From assembly GCA_004565275.1 (NCBI GenBank), contig SDOX01000001.1:558001-622000 (forward strand): a stretch of 64,000 bases of DNA, written 5' to 3'. The stretch is from Nannochloropsis salina CCMP1776. Its lineage: Eukaryota; Sar; Eustigmatophyceae; Eustigmatales; Monodopsidaceae. Shown piece after piece: positions 10,556-20,695 of this stretch; positions within the stretch are counted from its first letter, which is position 1, and each line of letters opens with the position of its first letter. Both the position numbers and the translations under genes were made by a program. A model generated the notes under the pieces. That model searched no databases. It saw only the letters and a list, made by a program, of their open reading frames with translations, and was not told the DNA's origin.

Positions 10556-11815
10556 TCAGCGCTTGGAGGAGGCTTCCGCCACCGTCGAGGATGTCGCCTC
10601 CTTCTTCAACACCTCCGAGGCGTATTCCTCGCTCACTTTGCACTGGACCCCCACGTAGTTCACGATGTTTCCGTCCGCTCCCCGAAGCGCCGCAATGAAA
10701 AACTGGTTCCAGAAGGTGGAGCCATCCGCCCGGTAGTTCAGGAGGCAGACACTCCCGTCCGTCCCATCCTCGATGGCGCGGCGGATCTTGTCCACCGCCG
10801 CCGGGTCGGTGTCCGGCCCCTGCAGAAAGCGGCAGTTCCGACCCAGGATCTGGTCCATCTGGTAGCCCGTCAGACTCAGGAACCCGCCCGAGGCGTACAC
10901 AATGGGGTTATCAGGCAGCGTCGGGTCGGTGATGACGAAGTTCTGCTGCGCCGTTTGTAGCGCCTTGACGAGCGTGTAGTCCGGGTCGTCCAGGATCTTC
11001 GTGGCCGAGCAAGGGTCCGAGGCCAGAATGGACTCATCCACCTCCACCTCGCAAGTCTTGAGCAAGTCATCCGCGCCCTCCTTCAGGTGGCTCCGGATCG
11101 CTCCCCGAAGCTTGTCATTCTCCTCCTGGAGGGCGTTCACGCTTTTTTGCAGTGACTCTAGCAAGAACTTCTTGCGGACACGGGAGCGCTTCGCATGCTC
11201 TCGATTGCGCTCGCGACGCTCCACCTTCTGCTCCTCTGTCATACGGCGACTCGAGCTACCCCCCCACACATTCCCTCCATCTCCGCGGCTCCCCCCTCGC
11301 GGCCTCTTCTTCCGCGCGCCTCCGCCCCCCCCTCCCCCGGTCCCTCCGCCTCCACTCCCCATGCTGTCCCCTCCGTCGTCGTCCTCGAATTCTTCCTCCC
11401 CCTCCTCTTCTACACCGCCGTCCCCTTCCGCTCTCCCAGCCCCCTCCGACACCACGGCCTTCCCGTCCACGGGCATCATCCCCATCGGTTTCGGGGCTCC
11501 GGGCTGGAGGTATTTCTGAGGCAGGCGCTGTTGAGGAACCGGCGCTTGTGGCTTCGATTCCAGGACCGCCGATGGATACTCTTGGGGCTGTGCCACAGAA
11601 TTTACACCTTGGTTGTTCCCGAAGGCAGTGGGTGGGCCGTTCAAATTGTCCTCGTTGAACCAGTCTGTGAAAACATCCTCCAGGTTAATCGAGTCATCCC
11701 GTGCAAACCCGAATACCGGGGGAGGAGGGAAGTTGCTGTCTAGGAGAGTGGACGCAGCAGCCCCGTTTCCAACATCTCCACCACCGCCCAGTCCAAACTG
11801 CCCCAGCCCTTCCAT
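10556..11815 (-). CDS. Aureochrome, bZIP-LOV blue-light photoreceptor and transcription factor
   Basis: Aureochromes are stramenopile proteins in which an FMN-binding LOV domain controls dimerisation and DNA binding of a bZIP in blue light. The 419-residue single-exon protein has an N-terminal Pro/Gln-rich region, an acidic stretch (about 135-150), a Gly run, a basic region ERNREHAKRSRVRKK (about 201-215), a Leu-zipper-like heptad, and a LOV domain at about 285-392. GRNCRFLQG holds the photoadduct Cys328; NYRADGSTFWNQ and YVGVQ are flavin-pocket strands. The family order, bZIP then C-terminal LOV, is intact and no LOV key residue is missing. The ATG at 11815 is the only one near the frame start. 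The subtype (aureo1 versus aureo2 and so on) cannot be told by eye, but the intact Cys argues for a light-active form. Confidence 0.96.
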   Translation of the reverse strand: MEGLGQFGLGGGGDVGNGAAASTLLDSNFPPPPVFGFARDDSINLEDVFTDWFNEDNLNGPPTAFGNNQGVNSVAQPQEYPSAVLESKPQAPVPQQRLPQKYLQPGAPKPMGMMPVDGKAVVSEGAGRAEGDGGVEEEGEEEFEDDDGGDSMGSGGGGTGGGGGGGARKKRPRGGSRGDGGNVWGGSSSRRMTEEQKVERRERNREHAKRSRVRKKFLLESLQKSVNALQEENDKLRGAIRSHLKEGADDLLKTCEVEVDESILASDPCSATKILDDPDYTLVKALQTAQQNFVITDPTLPDNPIVYASGGFLSLTGYQMDQILGRNCRFLQGPDTDPAAVDKIRRAIEDGTDGSVCLLNYRADGSTFWNQFFIAALRGADGNIVNYVGVQCKVSEEYASEVLKKEATSSTVAEASSKR

Positions 11816-13072
11816 CAATGGAAAAGAGGTGACAGAGGTCGTGGCTAGCTTTCACGTGCCTGTAGGGCACAGGCAAGAAGTGCTCACTCTGGGATAATTT
11901 CTATCACTTAAGGACGAAAAGCCAGTCAAGGTGGCGTCCCTCCTCGCACAGCACTTAATGCTGATAGGTAAGGAAGGCTCAGAATTTAAAGGGCGAAGAA
12001 ACAACGAAAGCTTGGCCGCCTAAACCGTGCGTGTGTGTGTCGAAGTGGAAGGATTAGAACTCTGGAGGTATCTATGTTGCAGGACTTCGTGGCAACGAAC
12101 TGGGACACTCCTACGCGAATATTAGGTTGCCCACTTTGATAGAGCTTTAAGAAACTAATGGGAAAGGGGAAGGAGTATGACGCCCGAATTTGCGGCACAG
12201 GAATGCGAACTCCAGCCAAGATGCCAAAAAGGAATTCTGTTGCTGAAACCCATCCAATCTTAGACGACACACACAGCAATACCGAGGGGCGACGCGTTCC
12301 ACCATGCAAACGTATTGTGTAATGCGCAAGGCATGAAGCAACTCGTGCTTCCATGGGACCATTCCGTCGTGGAAAGGGCAAAAAGCATCTCTCTTTCGGC
12401 TCCACCTGGGGGGGGAGCGCCCTACCCTCTGTGAAAAGTCTGAAGTTGTAGCTCGCGTCTGCAGAGCGTACAAACAACGCACACAGTTGCCTTAGATCTC
12501 ACACAAATTTCGGAAGAGAAGGACAACTCCTCAGAAAGATAATGCATCATTCAAATGGAAGTGCGGTCTGGCAACCTGTTCCGCTATAAAGGTCCCAACC
12601 AAGACTAATCGTTCCATGGTTGCAAGAAGTTGATGAATGCAATGTATCCACGGCCATAGCAGGCCAAAACAGGAATGAGGGCAACCAGAGGCCTCACCTC
12701 TGGCCAAGCATGGATCTGTGTATTCATTCAAACACAGCCGAGGAGGATCTGTGCCCGTAGGCGCCCGCATCTTATGCCTGGCTAACGAGCCCGAGGGGAA
12801 TGCTCTCTTCAAGAACTGCCTCCTCGGCAGAGGGCTCGTCCCGATGAGTGATGATGTTTCTCGGCAGAGGGCACCTCCCGATGAGTGATGGTGTTTCTCG
12901 TCCCCCTCAGAGCCTACCCTTTCCGGTTACAATGATAAATATTTCCCCCACAAGAAGCGGAAAACCTTACGTTGAACGCGATGATTCACCGCCCTTATAC
13001 CTGTATCACTTTTTGGAAAAAGACAGGGAGGCCTGTTCGCCATCTTTCGTGGCCGGTCTGACCTAGCTCGTC
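11816..13072. promoter_or_regulatory. Divergent intergenic region, aureochrome/TPR-like gene
   Basis: A 1.26-kb region with the start of the aureochrome on one side and a TPR-like gene on the other. A CACGTG at 11853-11858 lies 38 bp upstream of the aureochrome ATG. It also contains a short tandem repeat (listed separately). Open frames on the minus strand here show no recognisable protein. Confidence 0.35.
12823..12896. repeat. Two-copy 37-bp tandem repeat
   Basis: Copies 12823-12859 and 12860-12896, each starting ctcggcagaggg and ending gatgttt or ggtgttt, differ at three positions. The following ctcgtcccc resembles the start of a further copy. It lies about 180 bp before the TPR-like gene. 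Confidence 0.85.
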
Positions 13073-14206
13073 ATGCCTACCACCTCGCCCTGCGTACTCG
13101 CGTCCCTTTTTATCGTGTTATTGCTTCTTTACCCGCCCTCAGGGTGCGTCTGTTTCCGCTTGGGGAAGCGTGGAAAAGATGTTGCCTCTATCAATAGCGA
13201 TGGGGCCTCAACTGCGCCAGCGCAGGTTCAGCAGTGGAAGGTCCCGCGATTGAGTAAAATAGTTGCTGAGGCGATGGGGCACGGTGGCGACAGTGGAACG
13301 AGTGTGGAGTGCCATACCGCGGATAAACTAATGCAAGAACGAGGGCCTGACAACTATAGGAAGGCTACTGCCGAGTATAAACTTCTTTTGGAGAAGCAAC
13401 CCAACAGGTAAAAGAGAAGTTGTGCGGCTCGAGTGCTTGGGCCCTCTTCAAGCTTTGTTGCACGACATGAGAATCTAACACCCCTGCACTAATGCGTCTT
13501 TTCGAATGCTTTACCTAATCTAACTTACCATTCTTTTCTTTGAATCGGGACCCTCACTACGATAAGCGCGTCTCTCAAGTTCAAATTCGCCGACGCCAGC
13601 GTCTCACTGCTCCGCTCACTGACGAATGCCAACGCGGTCCTCATTGACGGCGTCTCCGACAGTAAAGAGAACCGGAAGCTGTGGAAGGCCTATGCATTTG
13701 AGGCTTATGACATTTTAAAAGAATTGCACGCGCAAGAGCCTCAAAACGCGCGAATACACGTCCTCATGACCGAGGCCTACACTTACAGGACGTCCAGCAA
13801 GGGCATCCTAAAGGCGGCCGTGACGGGGGATGGCCTCACCTTCATGCGCCTCGTCGACCAGATCGTCTCCCACCACCCCACTTACGACGCAGGTGTGCCC
13901 TTCATTTTTCGAGGGGCTTTCCTTCTGGCCGCGCCCTGGCCCCTGCGGGACGTGCCGAAGGCGGTGGAGGCCTTCGAGAGCGCCTGGAAGGTGGAGCCTC
14001 GGTCCTTGCGCAACAACTTCTTTCTAGGGGTCAGCCACTTCCATGCAGGATCATTCGAGGCAGCCAGACAGGCCTTCGAACGGGCCGTGGGGAAGGACGT
14101 GGAATCGGTGGCCGCGACTGAGGTGGACGTGGCCGAGTTTTTGCGGCGGGAGTCCCGACGGTCCCTGGAGGTGACGAAAGAGAGGATCGCCGGGGGGAAG
14201 GCGTAG
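13073..14206 (+). CDS. TPR-like repeat protein with N-terminal signal sequence
   Basis: Exons 13073..13407 and 13567..14206 join in phase across a 159-bp intron (gtaaaa...ataag), giving 324 residues. The N-terminus (LASLFIVLLLLYPPSGCVCF) is a signal peptide; the C-F junction at its end could be the plastid type. The mature part is helical: YRKATAEYKLLLEKQPN, WKAYAFEAYDILKELHAQEP, then AVEAFESAWKVEPRSLRNNFFLGVSHFHAGSFEAARQAFERAV, all with the spacing of tetratricopeptide helices. Such repeats bind partner proteins; no enzyme motif is present. The exact family is not recognised. The C-terminal residues become charged and the stop is at 14204-14206. Confidence 0.75.
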
Positions 14207-14651
14207 GGGCTGCAAGGGTGAGTGGGGAGTGTATGCGTGGGTAGGGCTAGGAAGGCAGGTATCGGCGACTTTTTGGTTTCCAAACTTGGTGGGAGGTATG
14301 ACGGCAACCTCGGTAGACAGTAGCTTGGAGGGGGGATTCATTGTGCTCTATGTCAAGACAGCTCAAGTACTGCCTTGGGGCTTTGCGCGTTGTTAATACG
14401 AAAGGGGGGTGTGGACTTAGAAGACCTTGAAAATTATCGGTGCGCTTTGGGAGGAAAGTCGAATGTGAGGATATCGCTGGACTCCAAGCGTTGAGGCCAA
14501 GCAACCGCGAACCTTTAAGCAAGGAAAGACAAGGGAAAGGAGCCATTGCCTCGAAGAGCTCGCTCGCTTGCCGCCCCAGGCCATCCACCGCTCAGAATGT
14601 TTTACTTTACATGGGCTGGCCGTCCACCTGCCCGAGCGGGTGAACAATACG
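14207..14651. other. Convergent 3' intergenic region
   Basis: About 440 bp between the 3' ends of the TPR-like gene and PCID2. Nothing recognised beyond probable 3' UTR. Confidence 0.4.
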
Positions 14652-16080
14652 TCAGCTCTGCGGCGAGGGGAAGGGCTTATCCTTGGAGAGGACAAGAATG
14701 CGTTTCTCGTGCGCGATGTACCCGCGGATGCTTCCCTTGTAGATCAGGTTCGCCAGCAAACACTCGATCTCGTCGATGTCCACGTCCGAGGCCGGGTCCA
14801 AACCCTGGTGCAGGCGCATGATGAGCTCGATGGACAGGCGCGACTCCTTCCCCTTGAGCACCCAGCTATTGCACGGTCGGGAAGACGGTGGGGAAATATG
14901 AGGCACAAAGTTGAAGATTAGTAAAAGTAAAACATGAATAGGGCCCGCGGAAAGGCTGCACTGTGGGTCTTGGGAACGGGCGGGCAAGACTCACATTTTT
15001 TTGAAGAAATTCCGGTATACGAAAAGCTTGAGCTTCTCCAATATGATGTAAACCCCGCGGGCAATGAAGTCATCCTGATATTTGTCAAGCTGCTCTTCAT
15101 ACAGACGGAAATTCCCATGGCGCAAAGCAGCCACGAGCGCCTCAAACTCTTTGAGCTGAAAGCGCTCGAGAAGGCCGCGCTGGGTGGGATTGGGGAAGCG
15201 GGCACATGAGAGACTACCGCCACGGTGCGAGAGGACGGGGTGGCTAGAACAGGCTAGAACATGCTGGGCTTACCCGTGGCAGCAGACCAAGATTGAGCTT
15301 CACCGGCACCATGTAGGAGAGGATGGTGCGCTTGTTGCGGTGAGCGGTAGCGGGGCAGTGTCGGAACGCGTAGGTCAAAAAGCGCTCAGCTTCTTTGTAA
15401 TTCGTGTCGAGCAAAAAAAGGCGTGCCCGAAGGAAATGGTATGTGACGGCATCTGCTTGAGCAAACTCGCCGGACGTGAAGTCATCGTCCGTGAGCTTGT
15501 GCCGGGCGTCCGCCCAGTCCGTCAAAGGCTTGCACTGCCGAGGATTGTTCAGCTGCAGGTAGCATATTATTTGTTCGTTCGCGAGCATCAGAGCAACCCG
15601 TCGACGCCCACTGGCTGTGACCGTGCCGAAGAGCCGAAACTTATCCGAGATGGCTTTGACGGCCTCGTTCATGATGGGATCGAATCGCACCTTCTCCTTG
15701 TCCACTTTCTGCGCCAAGAGGCGTAGGCCGCGCGCGAGCTTGCGCATTAGATTGAGGAGCCACTCTTCCTGGAGGTCCTTGTATAAATCACCCGCCAGAA
15801 CGAAAGCTGATCGATGGTGCTCGAAGGCTTTCTCCACCTCTTGATCCGCCAAACATCCGGCAGCGCGCAAAAAGGGCTCCAGGAGCTCAGGAACATGCGC
15901 GACACGCTTTCCTGCAGCGTTGTTACGAATGGCCTGACGGACATCCATACGAGCAAACTGATGCCCTAAACCATGCGATAGGCAATCGTAGGAGAAAAGG
16001 TGCGTCAAGGCGATGCCATCTTCCTGCCTGGAAGCCTCCGTCACTGCATCTAGGTACGCCGTGACCTTGCGAAAAAGCAT
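14652..16080 (-). CDS. PCID2: PCID2/Thp1-type PCI-domain protein of the TREX-2 mRNA export complex
   Basis: PCID2 (yeast Thp1) pairs with the Sac3/GANP scaffold in TREX-2, coupling transcription to mRNA export at the nuclear pore. Three exons, 16080..15274, 15179..14995 and 14865..14652, join in phase with gtaagc and gtgagt donors. Family hallmarks are KEAERFLTYAFRHCPATAHR, NKRTILSYMVPVKLNLG, FEALVAALRHGN, YIILEKLKLFVYRNFFKK, and the winged-helix end DVDIDEIECLLANLIYKG then GYIAHEKRILVLSK. The start is placed at the ATG at 16080 because its first residues (MLFRKVTAYLDAV) line up with the known N-terminus; the open frame continues 30 codons further without an ATG. CSN12-like proteins share this architecture, but the C-terminal block favours PCID2. 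Confidence 0.9.
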
Positions 16081-16474
16081 TTGGAAGGCCGGCTGCAACG
16101 TAGTATTATGAATGATACCGCCTGTACGAAGGACAAGACGATGCAATGTGAGGATGAGTGGCTCCGACACAAATTATGCGTGTCTGCTCATGGACTGAGT
16201 CCGGTTTTGTGGCCCTATTACTGAGTGTTGGACCTCTGTACAGTATTACGTATCAGGCACTGCGGGAGGGCTTGAGCGGAGCAGCGTTTCGGAGAAGACC
16301 CCGGAAGTGCTTCAACTCGGTTCCCACCGTCTTTTTATCTTCACAGTGGATCCCGGATAAGCGTCCTAAGGCCACAATAAGTATCAAGAGATTTATCACC
16401 TCTTTTTTCTTCTTTATCTTTTAAAACAGACCTCGCCAGGGGGTCAAAATAGCTCGCAAATATCCACCAGCGCC
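16081..16474. promoter_or_regulatory. Divergent intergenic region, PCID2/CS-domain gene
   Basis: About 390 bp between two head-to-head starts; presumably a shared promoter. No specific element stands out. Confidence 0.35.
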
Positions 16475-17260
16475 ATGGGAGTATCCATATCACCTCTCCC
16501 TTCGAAGTTTTCCTGTCTTGTGATTTTAGTCTTGCTCTTGTCGCTGGTAGATGGTTTCCTAGTCCCTGTGCAAATATCATTTGACTTGCGCTCATCTGTA
16601 CCAGAACATAGGCGCCGGCCTGCGTATCGAGGGATAGGTCTCGCCGCGGTCGACAGCCAGCCCCCATCAGCTCCCTCGCCGGCGCAAACACAAGCAGAAG
16701 AAAGCGATGTGGACGAGATAATAGACGCTGCAATGGATCAGTCCATGCATACATTAGCGATGGATTGGGAAAATGTGGATTCGGCTCCTATCAATCTACA
16801 AACCTCGGCAGGTGATGAGAACTCGTCCCTGCGCCCTAACCCGTTCGCGGCGTACGAGGAATTCATTGAACCTCCACCAACGCACGTTGTGTATTACCGA
16901 GGCCATCATGAAAGGTCGTTTTGGCGACAAGGCCGAGATGTGGTACAGCTCGTGGTGCCTGTGGATCCGTCCGTGACTAAAGCTGACATTGTTTTCGAGC
17001 TTGCGACCAAAACCCACCTCCGCCTGAGGTTGGGAGACGAGCCCGACCTGTTTGACCAAGAACTAGCGCAGCCAGTGTACAAGGATGGTTCTTTCTGGTA
17101 TTTTGAAGAGCATCCTGAAACTGAGCAAAAGGCCGTAGTGATTGAGTTAGACAAGCGTTTGGAGTACTCGAATTGGCCGAAGCTCTTCGCGACAGACGTG
17201 GACTTAAGTCAAGTCCCTTCAAAAGCCAGCCCTGTTGGGGATAGTCCCATAAGTTTTTGA
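16475..17260 (+). CDS. CS (p23/NudC-like) domain protein, plastid targeted
   Basis: A 261-residue single-exon protein. The N-terminus has a hydrophobic signal (FSCLVILVLLLSLVDG) followed directly by FLVP, a G-F junction matching stramenopile plastid presequences; Arg-rich transit-like sequence follows. From about residue 150 the pattern VVQLVVPVDPSVTKADIVFE, LRLRLGDEPDLFDQELAQPV, SFWYFEE, then VVIELDKR...WPKLF is the beta-sandwich of CS/NudC domains, with the diagnostic W-x-x-E strand. CS domains act as Hsp90 co-chaperone or chaperone modules, so a plastid chaperone-cofactor role is my inference. No TPR or SGS partner domain is attached. Convergent with the PPR-like gene 120 bp away. Confidence 0.8.
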   Translation: MGVSISPLPSKFSCLVILVLLLSLVDGFLVPVQISFDLRSSVPEHRRRPAYRGIGLAAVDSQPPSAPSPAQTQAEESDVDEIIDAAMDQSMHTLAMDWENVDSAPINLQTSAGDENSSLRPNPFAAYEEFIEPPPTHVVYYRGHHERSFWRQGRDVVQLVVPVDPSVTKADIVFELATKTHLRLRLGDEPDLFDQELAQPVYKDGSFWYFEEHPETEQKAVVIELDKRLEYSNWPKLFATDVDLSQVPSKASPVGDSPISF

Positions 17261-17380
17261 ACAGAACCCCCAAAAAAATGGTGACAGTTAAAAGTGTTTC
17301 ATTTGTATGTGCGACCGTTCCCTTCACACACCCCATCCTCCTCCACTCCGTCTGCCGTCAAATGGCCCAACCCCAATTTG

Positions 17381-19906
17381 TCATAAGGGCGACGCATCGC
17401 CACGAGCCTCATCTATCGAAAATGACGATTCCTGGACCTCTTTCAATCGCTTTTTCATATCTTCCACCAAGCCCCCCCCTACCCCGGGCCCCTCCCCCCC
17501 TGGCCAGAGCTGTTCAGCAATCGTCAACGCCCGCTGCGCCTCAAAGAGGTCTCCCTGCCCGTCCATTGCCAAGCACAGCTCGAAGAGACGCCTGAACGCT
17601 GCCACAGAGGGCCGGGTCCCGTACTGATTGAAGCAAGATTGCAGCATGGACAGGCCGGAGGGCAGGTCTCTGTCACCAGCATACGCCTCCGCGAAGGCGT
17701 CCAGCACCAGCTCACTGGGGCCGTGCCCCGTCAGCGTATTCATCCGGACCAGCCACTCCTCGGCCGCACCCACGTCGCCTCGACGGGCCAGACTGATAAT
17801 AAGGAGGGTCTGGGCGCGTGCCAAGGAGGCGGGGGCCGCCCGTGTCTTCTCCATCTCCCGCACAACCTCCACAGCTCGGTGCAAACTCCCTCCCCAGACC
17901 GCCACCCCCACCATCTCCTCACAGAGGGCGTCGTCAGTCTCCTGCCCGGCCGCCGCCAGCTTACTGACCAGCGCCACCGCCCGCTGGACAAAGGCCTCCC
18001 GGCGCTCCGCCCTCCCTGTCTCCGCGCTCGTTTCACAGGCGCGCCGTAGAATCTGAAGGGCGACAAGCGTCGCCTGGGGGGTCAGGACCGGTCCCCCGGC
18101 GCGTCCCTCTACGGTCGACGTGCCTGCGTCGTCGAGCGTCCACGCGAGGAATCCCAAAGGATTCTCAACTAGCTCACGCTCTCGCTCGGTCGCAGAAGAG
18201 CGCTGCACGCGCCTCAGGGCCAGCAGGGCCGCCTCATAGTCTGACGGCTCGGTCACGTCCTCGCTCCTGCCCCCGCCCTCCCTTTCTCGCACATCTTCGC
18301 CTTTCAAGCGATGCAAGCAGGCGATTGCCCGACCAGGCCTCCCTTCCAACGCCGCGCATTTCAGCAGGGCACGGGCCAAAGGCGCGGGTAAAGGGGAGGG
18401 AAGGAAACGCTGCAGAGCGTCCTGCAACGCCCGCGCTTCGACCACGCGGCCCTGCCCGCAGAGAGCCTCGAGGACCGCGGTGACATCCCCCGTATCGAGA
18501 TCCTCCGCGGCCTGACCGTCGCTCTGACTGCTGCTCCGGCCCGGACTGGCGGGGTGGGGAGGAGTCGAGGTTACCGGGGGGGTCCGCAGCAAGCTCAAGC
18601 CCTGCTCGACCAACGCCCAACTGGGGCTATGGAGTGCGTGGCGGCAAAAGGCGAGCCGGAGACCCAAGGGTGGGTTCTGAGCGGGCCCCAGGCTTCGACA
18701 GGCATGGTCCCAGAGAACCTGGAGCGCGTCTAGGCGGGAGGGCGGGAGGAGTCGCAGGAGGGCCGCGTGGAGCTTCGCGTCGACTGCCCCACCGGCGGGA
18801 GGGGCCAGGACCTCGAGGACGTCTGCCACGTCTTCCGCTTTCCCTCCCACCTGCAACAAAGTCTCCACGGCCGCTCTTACGACCTGCCCCCGCTGGAGAG
18901 GCTCCTCATTCTCGGCGGCGAAGTCGCGGACGGCCATCCGCAAGGTGTGCGGGATTTCAGACTGCCCTTTTCCCACATCGCCCGCCGTCCCCGCGGCTTT
19001 CGCCGATCCCGCCAGTCCCATGATTCGCAGGGCGTAGGCTGAGGGGGGAGGAGGGCCATGAGCGCAAATAGCACGCCAAACCTCGTCCACATGTGGAAGA
19101 GAGCTCCACAAGACCGGCACTGTGCCTTCCTGAGCGTAAGCACCCAACGCCTCCAGCAGCGCCAGGCAGATAGACTGGTTTCCCGCCCATTCTGGCTGTC
19201 GTTCCGCCCACAAAGGCGCCAGCAACTCCATCCGGGAACCCCTGCAGGCTCTCAGCAGCCCGACGAGCACGGTGGGGGAGAGATCCCCCCCGGCCCGCAC
19301 CATGCGCTTCGCAGACTCCACGGCCAACCCAGCCTCCTGAGCCTCCACTTGCCCCTCCACAAGTTCTTTAAGAAGAGGGCGTATAAGCACTGACGGTATC
19401 TTCCGGGCCGAAGGAGGGCCCAGGTGACCATCCTGAAGGGCGAAGAGAAGCTCTTGAGCCGCTTTGAAATCACGGCGCTGGAGGTAGAAGCGCGCAAGTT
19501 GCAGTGCGGAAGTGAGAGTCGACGAGGCATTGGCATGCAGAATTTTGGATGTTGAATCGACGGAGACGCCCTTCATCTCCGAACTCTTTAGGTACTCTAT
19601 CATGCGCGAGGAGGCAGGCACAACCCTTTCCCATCGTCCAAGCTGCTGAGAGCTGCCATCGGGCATGCGATTGACGGGCCGTCTCTTTCTTTTGCTGCCC
19701 ACAGGACGAGGAGCTCCGATGTTGTCAATGCCTACAGGACGGACTGCGGCGGGCGAAGGAGGGGATGGCGGTGGATAGGCCGATGCAGGGGTCGTAGACA
19801 GGGCTCGCAGTAGGACAGATGGGAGCAGGGCGGCTGAGGAGGATTGAGCGGTTCCAGGAGGCCATTGCGTACGCAATGATGGCGCTTTCGACCACCCTTT
19901 CCTCAT
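17381..19906 (-). CDS. Large helical-repeat protein, PPR-like, probably mitochondrial
   Basis: About 841 residues from the ATG at 19906, whose first 45 residues (MRKGWSKAPSLRTQ..., then VLLRALSTTPASA) are Arg/Ser-rich with few acids, as in mitochondrial presequences. Another in-frame ATG lies at 19993 and would add 29 residues. The rest is Ala/Leu-rich helical repeats, for example DVTAVLEALCGQGRVVEARA, ALVSKLAAAGQETDD, and GDVGAAEEWLVRMNTL. Their length and the G-x-x-x-A-x-x-W pairs suggest degenerate pentatricopeptide repeats, proteins that usually bind organellar RNA. No catalytic domain (no DYW, SMR or nuclease) is seen. The repeats are too degenerate to read a base code. Single exon of high GC. 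Confidence 0.65.
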   Translation of the reverse strand: MRKGWSKAPSLRTQWPPGTAQSSSAALLPSVLLRALSTTPASAYPPPSPPSPAAVRPVGIDNIGAPRPVGSKRKRRPVNRMPDGSSQQLGRWERVVPASSRMIEYLKSSEMKGVSVDSTSKILHANASSTLTSALQLARFYLQRRDFKAAQELLFALQDGHLGPPSARKIPSVLIRPLLKELVEGQVEAQEAGLAVESAKRMVRAGGDLSPTVLVGLLRACRGSRMELLAPLWAERQPEWAGNQSICLALLEALGAYAQEGTVPVLWSSLPHVDEVWRAICAHGPPPPSAYALRIMGLAGSAKAAGTAGDVGKGQSEIPHTLRMAVRDFAAENEEPLQRGQVVRAAVETLLQVGGKAEDVADVLEVLAPPAGGAVDAKLHAALLRLLPPSRLDALQVLWDHACRSLGPAQNPPLGLRLAFCRHALHSPSWALVEQGLSLLRTPPVTSTPPHPASPGRSSSQSDGQAAEDLDTGDVTAVLEALCGQGRVVEARALQDALQRFLPSPLPAPLARALLKCAALEGRPGRAIACLHRLKGEDVREREGGGRSEDVTEPSDYEAALLALRRVQRSSATERERELVENPLGFLAWTLDDAGTSTVEGRAGGPVLTPQATLVALQILRRACETSAETGRAERREAFVQRAVALVSKLAAAGQETDDALCEEMVGVAVWGGSLHRAVEVVREMEKTRAAPASLARAQTLLIISLARRGDVGAAEEWLVRMNTLTGHGPSELVLDAFAEAYAGDRDLPSGLSMLQSCFNQYGTRPSVAAFRRLFELCLAMDGQGDLFEAQRALTIAEQLWPGGEGPGVGGGLVEDMKKRLKEVQESSFSIDEARGDASPL

Positions 19907-20695
19907 TATATCCCTCAAAGAACTGTTGATCGTAAAAGGTTCGTCGATAGGCGGGAAACGAGGCTTTGAATAAAACTCTCGGCGCCCGCGCATCGACGTA
20001 TGGGGGAGCAAGGGAACGGGCAGCGAGGTAGCCAGCAGAGCGGGGACCTGCCCAACGCCCCCTACGCCACTGCTGAGGCGATGTTTTTAACTGTAGAAGC
20101 CGACTTGTCAGAAAATAATCATGCACGCATTAGGGCGTATGGCATGTGCCATTCCCTGAGAAATCATCTTGAACCGTACATGTTTGTGGCAGACGATTTA
20201 TTTCCACGCGTCGAATCGAGGCGGGAGGTTTGAACAGCTCTCTTGCCATCTACTTGTATTTCTTTCTATCGCGAATGTACATTACTTCTTCGAACGAAAT
20301 CATGTCTCAATCGTACAAACAAATAAAGTGCAATCCTACTCCACAGCCGCTGCATTGTGTTGAAAATCGACGCTGAAAAAGTTAAAGTCAGACTATATGC
20401 TCTCGCTTGCCCCGTGCGACTCGGTTTTCCCTTTCTCGTGTCGGTCTGCCACTATTTGTGCGCACACTAAAGCTATATCAGATTTCAAAATTACAAACTC
20501 ATGAGACATGACTGAAACATCGGTACAAACGTTGTATGTACATAAAAATGAACAGAGTGTTTTGACCCAGGGGGCGACTCAAAAGCCGGGGATGGGTCCT
20601 TCTCCTGTCATACCCATCTCGTCCCCGACAACTTGTCCACAAAGTCACTCCATCAATTTACTCGTGAGCTATTCCAGCACTTGCGATGTTCAGAA
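19907..20695. other. Intergenic between two minus-strand genes
   Basis: Holds the PPR-like gene's 5' region, possibly to 19993, and the hydantoinase gene's 3' UTR. AT-richer than the flanking exons. No gene or repeat recognised. Confidence 0.4.
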
